From Adhaeribacter aerolatus (GTDB lineage: Bacteria; Bacteroidota; Bacteroidia; Cytophagales; Hymenobacteraceae): DNA of 38,667 nucleotides. Below the pieces are notes generated by a model that saw nothing but the letters and a program-made list of their open reading frames with translations, did not search any database and had not been told where the DNA came from. A program made the translations under genes and the position numbers. This document shows positions 11,064 through 18,512 of the stretch, in pieces. The DNA lies in assembly GCF_007991635.1 (NCBI RefSeq), contig NZ_BJYS01000055.1:1-38667 (forward strand), given 5' to 3'. How positions within the stretch are numbered: position 1 is the first letter of the stretch; the number at the start of each line of letters is the position of its first letter.

Positions 11064-11134
11064 CCATAACTGTCATTCAGGAGGAAACTTGTTCGTGACC
11101 TGCTAGCAAGTTTCCTCCTGAATGATAGTTATGG
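11064..11134. repeat. Palindromic repeat element A, copy 1
   Basis: A 28-nt inverted repeat (11064-11091 and 11107-11134) with one mismatch and a 15-nt loop. The shared core reads TGTCATTCAG, G, AGGAAACTTG and then the loop. A second copy in opposite orientation lies at 12580-12654. The outermost 7 bases of the arms differ from copy 2 yet still pair within this copy. It fills most of the gap between the leuS terminator and the sugar dehydrogenase promoter. Confidence 0.85.
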
Positions 11135-11225
11135 ATTACTTAAACTTAAATACTTAACTATTACCAAACACCCATTATCCTATTGTATTTCTTTTTCTTC
11201 GTTACTTTTTCATCATTTACCGTAT

Positions 11226-11233
11226 TAATTTTG
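11226..11233 (+). promoter_or_regulatory. Possible -7 box of the sugar dehydrogenase
   Basis: TAATTTTG matches the Bacteroidota -7 consensus and lies 44 bp before the ATG at 11278. No TTG occurs at the proper -33 spacing, so support is partial. Confidence 0.35.
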
Positions 11234-11277
11234 TACCCAGTTAAAAGAAAAGATCTTAATCCTAACCCAATAATAAA

Positions 11278-12441
11278 ATGAATAAACCTGTTATTTATAC
11301 CTTATCCTTGTTACTAACAGCTTTTACCGCTTTGCCCGGTAAAGCTGCCGATTCTACACCCCCTAATTCAGTTTCCGAAACGGTGGCAGATTCTTCGGCT
11401 TATACTGTCGAAAAACTACACGAAGGCTTTAAAAATCCATGGGGTATGGCCTGGCTGCCGGACGGCCGTATGCTGGTTACCGAAAGATCCGGCGAAATAT
11501 TGGTTTTCAAAAACAACAAATTTACCGGCGAAAAACTGGCCGGTGTGCCAAAAGTATTTAACAAAGGACAAGGCGGTTTGCTGGATATAAAACTGCACCC
11601 GAACTACGCTAAAAACCAGTGGATTTACATCTCCTATTCAAAACCCGTAGAAGGTGGAGCCACCACGGCGATTATGCGTTTTAAGCTGAAAGGCAACCAG
11701 ATTGTGGAGGCGAAAGATATTTTTGCCGCTAAACCCTATATACCAGCCGATTTCCACTTTGGCAGCCGCATTGTTTTCGATAAAGATAATTTCCTTTACT
11801 TCAGCTCCGGCGAAAGAGGCACACAACCTAAAGTACAGGAACTAAACAACGACCACGGTAAAATTCACCGGATTTACGACGATGGCCGGGTACCGCAGGA
11901 TAACCCGTTTGTGGGTCAGAAAGATGCCAACCCTACTATCTGGACCTACGGCCACCGGAACCCGCAAGGTATGGTGTACGACGCTGCTACCAACCGGATT
12001 TGGGCGGTAGAACACGGCCCCAAGGGCGGCGATGAACTGAACCTGATAGAAAAAGGTAAAAACTACGGCTGGCCCAAAACTTCGCACGGAATTAACTACA
12101 ACGGTACAATCCTGACCGAGAACAAAGAACTGCCCGGCATTGAAAAGTCTGTCCGGATTTGGGTACCCTCTATTGCGCCCTGCGGCATGACCATTGTAAC
12201 CAGCAATAAATACCCCGACTGGAAAGGCAATTTATTAGTGGGCGCGCTGGCCCACAAACACATTGCCCGCGTACAGTTAGACGGCACCAAATACGTGGCC
12301 GAAGAAAAGTTAGCGCAGGACATTGGCCGGGTTAGATGCGTGGCCCAAGGTCCGGACGGCTATGTTTATGCCGTGACTGAAGGCCCCGGTTTGCTTATCC
12401 GGTTAATGCCAAAAAACGACACAGCTAAAGCAGCTAAATAA
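11278..12441 (+). CDS. Secreted PQQ-type aldose sugar dehydrogenase
   Basis: A 387-residue protein with a Sec signal peptide (hydrophobic core about residues 5-20) and a six-bladed beta-propeller of the glucose/sorbosone dehydrogenase family, like E. coli YliI. Motifs are NPWGMAWLPDGRMLVTERSG near residue 60, DFHFGSRIVFDKDNFLYFSSGERG near 160 with the His expected to act as catalytic base, and EHGPKGGDELNLIEKGKNYGWP near 245. It should oxidise sugar aldehydes to lactones in the periplasm using PQQ; many Bacteroidota carry such genes without PQQ biosynthesis and none is seen here. It is a single-gene unit with its own terminator, bracketed by element A copies. Confidence 0.9.
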   Translation: MNKPVIYTLSLLLTAFTALPGKAADSTPPNSVSETVADSSAYTVEKLHEGFKNPWGMAWLPDGRMLVTERSGEILVFKNNKFTGEKLAGVPKVFNKGQGGLLDIKLHPNYAKNQWIYISYSKPVEGGATTAIMRFKLKGNQIVEAKDIFAAKPYIPADFHFGSRIVFDKDNFLYFSSGERGTQPKVQELNNDHGKIHRIYDDGRVPQDNPFVGQKDANPTIWTYGHRNPQGMVYDAATNRIWAVEHGPKGGDELNLIEKGKNYGWPKTSHGINYNGTILTENKELPGIEKSVRIWVPSIAPCGMTIVTSNKYPDWKGNLLVGALAHKHIARVQLDGTKYVAEEKLAQDIGRVRCVAQGPDGYVYAVTEGPGLLIRLMPKNDTAKAAK

Positions 12442-12466
12442 GACCTGACAAATTCAGTCTTGAAAA

Positions 12467-12513
12467 AAATAAATTGCCCCTGTTACGGTAAACGCAGCAG
12501 GGGCAATTTATTT
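12467..12513 (+). terminator. Terminator of the sugar dehydrogenase gene
   Basis: Perfect 16-nt arms (12467-12482 and 12498-12513) enclose a 15-nt loop and are followed by further T residues. It begins 25 bp after the stop. It may also act on transcripts arriving from the convergent gene on the right. Confidence 0.85.
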
Positions 12514-12579
12514 TTAAATGATATGGCTATTTGTAAATGGAAGGTGGCTTATTAGAGATATTCCAAAAATGCCATTACA

Positions 12580-12654
12580 ACCCACTCCTGTCATTCAGAA
12601 GGAAACTTGTTAGCAAGTCACGAACAAGTTTCCTTCTGAATGACAGGAGTGGGT
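12580..12654. repeat. Palindromic repeat element A, copy 2
   Basis: A perfect 31-nt inverted repeat (12580-12610 and 12624-12654) with a 13-nt loop. Its core and loop match copy 1 (11064-11134) when reversed; the loops agree at 12 of 13 positions. The outermost 9 bp of the arms (beginning ACCCACTCC) differ from copy 1 but are fully self-complementary. It lies between the convergent sugar dehydrogenase and Gfo/Idh/MocA genes. Confidence 0.9.
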
Positions 12655-12655
12655 A

Positions 12656-12672
12656 CAAAAGACCTAAATAAT
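12656..12672 (+). repeat. 17-bp direct repeat, left copy
   Basis: CAAAAGACCTAAATAAT occurs here and, identical and in the same orientation, at 14117-14133. The two copies bracket the Gfo/Idh/MocA gene at 12717-13901. This copy touches the outer edge of element A copy 2. Confidence 0.6.
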
Positions 12673-12716
12673 TTATTTCTACTCTTATTTTTATAATATT
12701 TTATTCTGATTAGAAT

Positions 12717-13901
12717 TTATGCCTTCTGGGTTATTTTCTGGGCTTGCTTCTGCGCTTTGAGCGCCAATTCAGTAGCCAGAAAACAATGCTCCTGACTCAT
12801 GGCTGTTTCGGTGCGGTTTACAATATCATCCACGAGCTGCTTGCCGTAAGGCAGATCGGTATCTTTGCTATCAATATAACGGGTTTCTTTCTGGTCAGTC
12901 AAAAATAAGTGGTTACCGCCGGGACGGCCGCCTATATCAATATTTTTACGGATTTCAATAAAGCCTTCGGTACCCAAAACAGTTAAACGACCGTCGCCCC
13001 AGGTTTTCAAGCCATCCGGGGTAAACCAGTCTACCCGAATATAACCGGGACCGCCATTGCCGCGCAACATGGCATCGCCAAAATCTTCGAACTTCGGATA
13101 TTGCGGATTGTTAAAATTGCCGACCTGCGACGCTACAATTTCGGCCTGGGTGGAGCCCGTGAAATACAAATATTGGTCGAACTGGTGCGATGCAATGTCG
13201 CAAATAATACCGCCAAACTTTTCTTTATCAAAAAACCATTCGGGTCGCGATTTTGGGTTCATGCGGTGTGGCCCCAGCCCAATGGTTTGCACCACTTTAC
13301 CAATGGCGCCGGCTTTTACCAATTCCCCGGCTTTTACAGTAGCCTTGTTTTCCAGGCGCTCGCTGTACATGATAGAGTAAATCCGTTTGGTTTCTTTTTG
13401 TACCTTACGCACTTCGGCCAACTGTTCCAAAGAAGTAATACCGGGCTTATCTACCATAAAATCTTTGCCGTGGCGCATTACCCGCACCCCTAAAGGCGCT
13501 CTTTCATTCGGAATAGAAGCGCTCACCACTAGCTGGATTTTTTTGTCTTCGAGGATTTCCTTTTCGCTTTTAGCCTGTTTGGCCTGCGGAAACCGTTTTA
13601 TAAAAGCAGCTGCCAGATCCGGCTCCTTGGCATAAAAATTAACCAGTTCGCCGCCGCCCCGCAGCACCGCCTCTACCTGCGAATAGATGTGACCATGATT
13701 TAAGCCAATAACCGAAAACCGGATGCGGGGAGCTGCCGGATTAGCAGTGCTGCTTCCCCGGGTTAGGATAGCCGGTGCGTTGGTGAAAATTTCTGTTCCG
13801 GCCTGGGTCGCGTTCGGTAAAGCCGATAAAACCATCATACCGGCGGCCGTGGTTACGGTTTCTTTTATAAACTTGCGCCGGTTAAACTGTAAATCATTCA
13901 T
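12717..13901 (-). CDS. TAT-exported Gfo/Idh/MocA-family oxidoreductase
   Basis: A 394-residue protein with a twin-arginine signal (NRRKFIKETVTTAAGMMVL) and a Gfo/Idh/MocA NAD(P)-binding fold starting RIRFSVIGLNHGH near residue 60. The conserved substrate-site lysine motif is DFMVDKPGI near residue 150. The C-terminal alpha/beta domain follows, with CDIASHQFDQYLYFTGS, where the His of ASHQFDQ sits in the usual position. Members dehydrogenate or isomerise sugars and glycosides; the exact substrate is not readable. It is a single leftward gene, not joined to the glycan locus. A 17-bp direct repeat flanks it. No GH109 signature was recognised, so a hydrolase role is not supported. Confidence 0.88.
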   Translation of the reverse strand: MNDLQFNRRKFIKETVTTAAGMMVLSALPNATQAGTEIFTNAPAILTRGSSTANPAAPRIRFSVIGLNHGHIYSQVEAVLRGGGELVNFYAKEPDLAAAFIKRFPQAKQAKSEKEILEDKKIQLVVSASIPNERAPLGVRVMRHGKDFMVDKPGITSLEQLAEVRKVQKETKRIYSIMYSERLENKATVKAGELVKAGAIGKVVQTIGLGPHRMNPKSRPEWFFDKEKFGGIICDIASHQFDQYLYFTGSTQAEIVASQVGNFNNPQYPKFEDFGDAMLRGNGGPGYIRVDWFTPDGLKTWGDGRLTVLGTEGFIEIRKNIDIGGRPGGNHLFLTDQKETRYIDSKDTDLPYGKQLVDDIVNRTETAMSQEHCFLATELALKAQKQAQKITQKA

Positions 13902-14265
13902 GTACTTTATTATTTCGGTGGTGGATATTTTTGCCCGTTTTAGGTATTAAGCTATTAATTTAAAAGTTTTCCCTTACAAATAAATGCCTCTTACCCAAAG
14001 TTTATATCTTTTCATAACAATCCTGGTAAAATCAGGTAAGATTTTGGCAGAAAAAAAGTAATAGTCAGTCTTTAAATAAATTTGATTCAGGCCACTTTGC
14101 ACCAAATAATTTCTTTCAAAAGACCTAAATAATACAAAAATACCTGATTTAATAACTAAAAATATAAAAATGAGTAGACTATATTAAAATATATTTTAAC
14201 CAGAAAAAGCCAGGATTCAGGAGCGCCATTGGTCTTGGTTATTATTTAAATTAAAATTCAAAACT
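13902..14265. other. Divergent intergenic region, 364 bp
   Basis: This AT-rich gap lies between the leftward Gfo/Idh/MocA gene and the rightward Pmp3-domain lipoprotein gene and should hold both promoters. It contains the right copy of the 17-bp direct repeat. No exact TAnnTTTG box near either start, no ORF and no stable hairpin was found. Confidence 0.5.
14117..14133 (+). repeat. 17-bp direct repeat, right copy
   Basis: Identical to 12656-12672 and in the same orientation, 1461 bp apart. It may be a footprint of gene insertion or a shared regulatory word. Confidence 0.6.
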
Positions 14266-14880
14266 ATGAAAAAGCAAAGTCTACTCTATTCAGGTGTGGT
14301 GTTGTTCTTAGCGCAGGTTTTATTTTCGTGTAGCTCTGCTGAATATTACCGGTTGGCCCCCAATAAAGAAGCAACCTACCAAAAAGTTAAAACCCAGCCG
14401 GCAGCTACGGTAGCAGATGTTCTGGTTTCTAACGAGGTACCATTGCCTACTGCCACCCGCCAACCTTTAGCTACCAACCTGGCCGAGCCGGCACTGCTTG
14501 CCAGTAGGGAACCTGCCACGCCCGTAGCAGTCAGAAAACCATTAGCTGCTAAGCCACTGGCTCCTGCCCTGACACAAAACCAGCATAAAACCGAATTAAC
14601 TCCCGCCGAAACAGAAGCGTTAGCGTTGGTGCAGAGCCGGCTGACTAATTTAACCAAGTCAGAGCGTAAAGAACTTAAAACCAACGTTAAAGAGGTGCTG
14701 CAGACAAACGCGTCCGGATCGAATATCGTGGAAATAATATTTGCGATTCTGATACCGCCGGTGGGTGTATTTCTGCATGAGGGTATTAACAACCGGTTCT
14801 GGATAAGCTTGTTGCTTACCATCCTGTTTTTTATACCCGGCATGATTTACGCCTTGTTGGTAGTAACAGACACTATTTAG
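14266..14880 (+). CDS. Lipoprotein with C-terminal Pmp3/YqaE-like membrane domain
   Basis: A 204-residue protein in three parts. A lipoprotein-type signal ends in VLFSC (Cys about 22). A middle part of about 125 residues is rich in Ala, Pro, Thr and Lys and looks disordered. The last 55 residues resemble Pmp3/YqaE proteins: IVEIIFAILIPPVGVFLHEG, then a second hydrophobic helix FWISLLLTILFFIPGMIYALLVV. Pmp3 proteins are small two-helix membrane proteins linked to membrane potential and salt stress. A lipobox on a protein with two membrane helices is odd but recurs in Bacteroidota. It stands alone with a strong terminator and is convergent with the thiE-like gene. Function is unknown. Confidence 0.8.
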   Translation: MKKQSLLYSGVVLFLAQVLFSCSSAEYYRLAPNKEATYQKVKTQPAATVADVLVSNEVPLPTATRQPLATNLAEPALLASREPATPVAVRKPLAAKPLAPALTQNQHKTELTPAETEALALVQSRLTNLTKSERKELKTNVKEVLQTNASGSNIVEIIFAILIPPVGVFLHEGINNRFWISLLLTILFFIPGMIYALLVVTDTI

Positions 14881-14950
14881 AGTTAACCGGACAGACATTA
14901 AGTGCTAGACAATCTTTCTTTAACTATTCAGATTTAAATTTTCATTTTTC

Positions 14951-14985
14951 AAAAACAGCCCGGCCTAAAACCAGGGCTGTTTTTT
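14951..14985 (+). terminator. Terminator between convergent genes
   Basis: The stem AAAAACAGCCC / GGGCTGTTTTT (14951-14961 and 14974-14984) has a 12-nt loop and continues into a T tract on the plus strand, with an A tract on the other side. It can act bidirectionally for the Pmp3-domain gene on the left and the leftward glycan locus ending at 15044. Confidence 0.85.
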
Positions 14986-15043
14986 TTATCACAGAATCTA
15001 TATCAAGAGAGGCAAGATCAAACTAAAAATCACCAATTATTAC

Positions 15044-15754
15044 TTAAATTTCTAAAGCGATTTTAACTTTTTCAAATGCCTGCGACGGATCTGCAGCTTG
15101 CCAGAGTGCACCCATCAAAGTAGCCCCGTCCAGCCCCAATTCCTTCACTAGTTTTATATTAGTGGCGGTTATACCGCCTAAACCCATTATTAAAGGAAGT
15201 TTTGATTTGGCTTGCCGCAGGTTCAGCAAAGTTCTTTTTATTTCCTCCGGGCTATGCAGTGGTCTATAACCAGGCTTGCTGATACTCTCGAATAAAGGAC
15301 TGTAAAAAACATACCGAAAGGCGGGCAATAAATTTAAAATATTCGGCAGAGCGTGCACCGAGGTAGAATAAACATTTGCTGGCAGTTTCATTTGGGGTGG
15401 CATTGTCTTTCGTTCTGCTTCTTTCCAGTGCCAAATTAAATTGTACTCCGGCACAATTTCCTTTGCCTGAACCGGAACTATTACCCGCTCCTGGTAAGCC
15501 GGATTAATATTATTTAAAATATATTTCCAGTCAATTTCCTGTACTGAATTGGTTCTTAAATAAAGCAAATCTAAGCCAAGCGAGAATAATTCGTTAAGCA
15601 CGCTAAATGCCGGCGGCCTTCCCGGATAAATTTCCAGAAAGGCCGCCAGACGAAATTTGGTAATCTTTTTTATAGTAGAATTATTTAACAATTGCAGCAG
15701 GCTGAATGAAATGGGTATAAACCGGCTTTTGGATAAAGAACTAAGGTATTGCAT
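15044..15754 (-). CDS. Degenerate ThiE/TenI-like TIM-barrel protein
   Basis: A 236-residue protein resembling thiamine phosphate synthase/TenI. Visible family parts are FSLGLDLLYLRTNSV (the barrel strand with LR), FYSPLFESISKPGYRPL (equivalent to the GPIFPTxTK loop), and the phosphate-site strands LIMGLGGITATNIKLVKELG and LDGATLMGALW. Expected ThiE features are weak: the Lys after LR is Asn, and the Asp-bearing diphosphate loop is replaced by IWHWKEAERK. The first 30 residues are unusual, so the true start could be internal. Its ATG lies inside the last codons of nagA (14-bp overlap), implying translational coupling. It is the last gene of the leftward locus. Thiamine synthesis is doubtful; a different role tied to amino-sugar use is possible. 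Confidence 0.7.
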   Translation of the reverse strand: MQYLSSLSKSRFIPISFSLLQLLNNSTIKKITKFRLAAFLEIYPGRPPAFSVLNELFSLGLDLLYLRTNSVQEIDWKYILNNINPAYQERVIVPVQAKEIVPEYNLIWHWKEAERKTMPPQMKLPANVYSTSVHALPNILNLLPAFRYVFYSPLFESISKPGYRPLHSPEEIKRTLLNLRQAKSKLPLIMGLGGITATNIKLVKELGLDGATLMGALWQAADPSQAFEKVKIALEI

Positions 15755-16997
15755 TTAAACGCAGCGCCTGGTCTATAGTAGCTTTGCTAACAGTTGCCGG
15801 CCCTGGCTGCTCGTGTTGGTAAACGATCCTGCCTTGTACCATTGTGGTCTGAATATTAATGTTCTGGTCAAAGATAACTATATCGGCATCTTTGCCTTTG
15901 GCCAGAGACCCTTTGCTACCATCCACCCCAATAATCCGGGCGGGGGTATTGGTCATCATCTTAACGGCGTCGAGTAAGGGCACATCCGCTAATTCTATCA
16001 TGCTTCGGATCAGGCGGTCAGCGGTGGCCACACTGCCGGCAAAACAACTGCGATCCGGCATTTTGGCTACACCATCTTCAATTATTACTTCCAGGCCATT
16101 TTGTTTGCTGCCCAGCATACTGGGCCCCGGCGGCATACCGGCTCCCCGCATGGCATCGGTTATGAGCGCAGTCCGGTCGGGTCCTTTTATTTTATACACC
16201 AGTTTTAAAAGCGGGGCCGGTAAATGAACGCCATCCGCTATTATTTCCACGTCCATGCCGTCCAGCAAATAAGCGCTCTCGATAACCCCCGCGTACCGGA
16301 AAGCGTTGCGGCGACTCACGCCCGACATAGCCGAATATAAATGCGTTGCTAACCGGTAGCCGTTTTCAAAAGCTTCGATTACCTCTTCGTAAATGGCATC
16401 GGTATGGGCAACGGCAGCTAAGATACCGTTGGCGGTTAAATATTGCCCGAAAGCTATGGCACCGGGTAGTTCCGGGGCGGCACTCCAGCGCCTTATCGAG
16501 CGGGAATGGGCAATAATCTCCTTGTACTCTGCCGGGTCGGGGTTCCGGATATAGCGAGGGTCCTGGGCGCCGCGCTGGCTCATGGCAAAGTACGGCCCCT
16601 CCAGATGCATGCCCAGAAACTGCGATCCCTGGGTATTGTTCCGGTTGGCTTGTTCGTATAAATCAAGGGTAAGGAGCAGATCTTCTTTCTCGGCTGTAAG
16701 CGTGGTGGGCAATAGCGCGGTAGTGCCGTACTGGGCATGGGTTTTGGCAATTTCCAGAAATGCTTCTTCAGTGCCGTCCATAAAATCGTGCCCCCCGCCC
16801 CCGTGCACATGAATATCTATAAAGCCCGGGGAAACATACTGGCCTTGTGCATCTATTTGGATTGCATCCGGTACTTCTATATCCCCTTGCGTAACGGCCG
16901 TAATAATTCCATTATTTACCAGTACCGTACCTTGCGGAATAATCCGGTGCGGCGTAATAAGTTTACCGTTAAATATTTTAATCTGCTGTAAATTCAT
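15741..16997 (-). CDS. nagA: N-acetylglucosamine-6-phosphate deacetylase
   Basis: A 418-residue cytoplasmic amidohydrolase that converts GlcNAc-6-phosphate to glucosamine-6-phosphate and acetate. The metal motif is H63-V-H65 in GFIDIHVHGGGGHDFMDG. E133 in GMHLEGPYF is the metal-bridging Glu. Further family blocks are VAHTDA, THLYSAMSGVSRR (Gly usually follows the His-Leu pair), EIIADGVHLP and the catalytic Asp in ALITDAMRGAG. It lies 30 bp downstream of the sugar permease and overlaps the thiE-like gene by 14 bp. A kinase making its substrate and a NagB deaminase are not in the window. Its presence points to GlcNAc as a released sugar of this locus. Confidence 0.95.
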   Translation of the reverse strand: MNLQQIKIFNGKLITPHRIIPQGTVLVNNGIITAVTQGDIEVPDAIQIDAQGQYVSPGFIDIHVHGGGGHDFMDGTEEAFLEIAKTHAQYGTTALLPTTLTAEKEDLLLTLDLYEQANRNNTQGSQFLGMHLEGPYFAMSQRGAQDPRYIRNPDPAEYKEIIAHSRSIRRWSAAPELPGAIAFGQYLTANGILAAVAHTDAIYEEVIEAFENGYRLATHLYSAMSGVSRRNAFRYAGVIESAYLLDGMDVEIIADGVHLPAPLLKLVYKIKGPDRTALITDAMRGAGMPPGPSMLGSKQNGLEVIIEDGVAKMPDRSCFAGSVATADRLIRSMIELADVPLLDAVKMMTNTPARIIGVDGSKGSLAKGKDADIVIFDQNINIQTTMVQGRIVYQHEQPGPATVSKATIDQALRLNAIP

Positions 16998-17027
16998 CTT
17001 CGTTTTTTAAGTACCGGCATCGCCCTA

Positions 17028-18365
17028 TTAAGCCCATTTCCTGATTTTGTGGCCGTACACCGCATAAAAAACCAGGTAGAGGTAGCAAGGGAACAACACC
17101 CAGTAGGCTTGCCGCACATCAAATAAATCGGCAAAGTAACCGTAAAAAAGCGGCATAATGGCGTTGCCGCATAAGCCCATAATCATAATAGAAGCGCCCA
17201 GTTTCGTAAATTTACCTAAGCCATCTAAAGCCAGCGGCCAGATACCCGCCCAAACCAACGAGTTGGCAAAACCTAGTAATACAATAAACCAGATAGAAAG
17301 GTCGGCCTCATGGCCTAAAAAGGTAACTTTACCTTCGGCAAAAATAATGAGTAAGGTAAACAAGGTACCCAGCAAGGTACAAATACGCAGGGCATTTACC
17401 TGACTGATGAAACGCGGAATGCAAATAATACCCAGTATATAACCGCAGATAGTCAGGAATAGAGTATAAGACGGGAAAACTTTAGCTTCCATCAACGGAA
17501 TACCCATAGAACCCGCGTAGCCAATAATGGTATCGATGGCAATTACCTGGGTGCCTACGTGCAGGAAAATGCCCAAAGCACCTAATATTAAATGCGGAAA
17601 TTGAAAAATGCTGGTTTTACCGGAATTAGCCGTGGCCACTTCGGCACTTTCCTGTTCGGTATTAATTTCTGGTAGCGGGGAATAACGGATAAATAAGCCC
17701 AGGCCTAATAATACCGCACCTACACACGTATAAGGCACAATTACCCGCCGGATTAATTCATCTAAGGCCGCATTTTTCTCTACTTCACTCATCGTGCCCA
17801 GTTGGGCAAATAAGTCGGTATCAGTGGCTTTTAAAACAACGGCGGCAAATAAAATGGGGGCTAAAATACCGGCTGCTTTGTTGGCAATCCCCATAATACT
17901 GATCCGCTGGGCAGCCCGTTCTTTGGGGCCTAATACTGTAATATAAGGGTTAGCGGCTGTTTGCAAAATAGCTAAGCCGGCGCCAATGGTAAATAATCCC
18001 ATCAGAAATATTTCATACGTACGGGTATAAGCCGCCGGCACAAATATAAAAGCTCCAACGGCCATGGTCCAGAAGCCAACCATGATACCTTTCTTAAATC
18101 CTACTTTTTTGAGCAGAAAAGAAGAGGGTACCGACATTACAAAATAAGAAATATAGAAGGCAAACGCTACCAGGTAAGACTGAAAATTAGTTAACTCGCA
18201 CGCTATTTTAAAATACGGAATTAATATGGCATTTATCCAGGAAACAAACCCAAAGATAAAAAACATCACCCCAATAATTATAATCGAAATAGTGGTGTCC
18301 CGCTTCGTTAACGAACTGACATCAACTGAATCATTCTGTTTCTTTACGGCTACTGTATTACCCAT
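17028..18365 (-). CDS. Sugar MFS permease, FucP/GluP/NagP-like
   Basis: A 445-residue, 12-helix major facilitator of the fucose/glucose-galactose permease group (GluP-like). Typical blocks are FFIFGFVSWINAILIPYFKIACELT in the first helix region, GFKKGIMVGFWTMAVGAF after the second, and GLAILQTAANPYITVLGPKERAAQRI, a hallmark of this group. It should import a monosaccharide by proton symport across the inner membrane. Being 30 bp upstream of nagA it is most likely a GlcNAc permease like NagP, but the residues alone do not fix the substrate. The start at 18365 is followed by a charged cytoplasmic N-terminus of about 25 residues before helix 1. Confidence 0.9.
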   Translation of the reverse strand: MGNTVAVKKQNDSVDVSSLTKRDTTISIIIIGVMFFIFGFVSWINAILIPYFKIACELTNFQSYLVAFAFYISYFVMSVPSSFLLKKVGFKKGIMVGFWTMAVGAFIFVPAAYTRTYEIFLMGLFTIGAGLAILQTAANPYITVLGPKERAAQRISIMGIANKAAGILAPILFAAVVLKATDTDLFAQLGTMSEVEKNAALDELIRRVIVPYTCVGAVLLGLGLFIRYSPLPEINTEQESAEVATANSGKTSIFQFPHLILGALGIFLHVGTQVIAIDTIIGYAGSMGIPLMEAKVFPSYTLFLTICGYILGIICIPRFISQVNALRICTLLGTLFTLLIIFAEGKVTFLGHEADLSIWFIVLLGFANSLVWAGIWPLALDGLGKFTKLGASIMIMGLCGNAIMPLFYGYFADLFDVRQAYWVLFPCYLYLVFYAVYGHKIRKWA

Positions 18366-18432
18366 ACACTTTTTTGTTTTATGCTCGCCGGAGCTTCCTT
18401 TATAATTCTTTTTTATTCCGCATTATATAATA

Positions 18433-18470
18433 GTAGCCGGGGACCAATATTTTTTGTCAGTCCCCGGTAC
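18433..18470. other. GC-rich hairpin between Gfo/Idh/MocA and permease genes
   Basis: CCGGGGAC (18437-18444) pairs perfectly with GTCCCCGG (18460-18467), extended by a GTA/TAC pair across one bulged base. The loop is 15 nt. It sits in the 147-bp gap inside the leftward locus. On the minus strand no clear T run follows, so it may be an attenuator or mRNA-stabilising stem rather than a full terminator. Confidence 0.5.
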
Positions 18471-18512
18471 TTTTATAATTTAAAGACAGTTTGTTAGTTC
18501 CTGGGTTAAACC

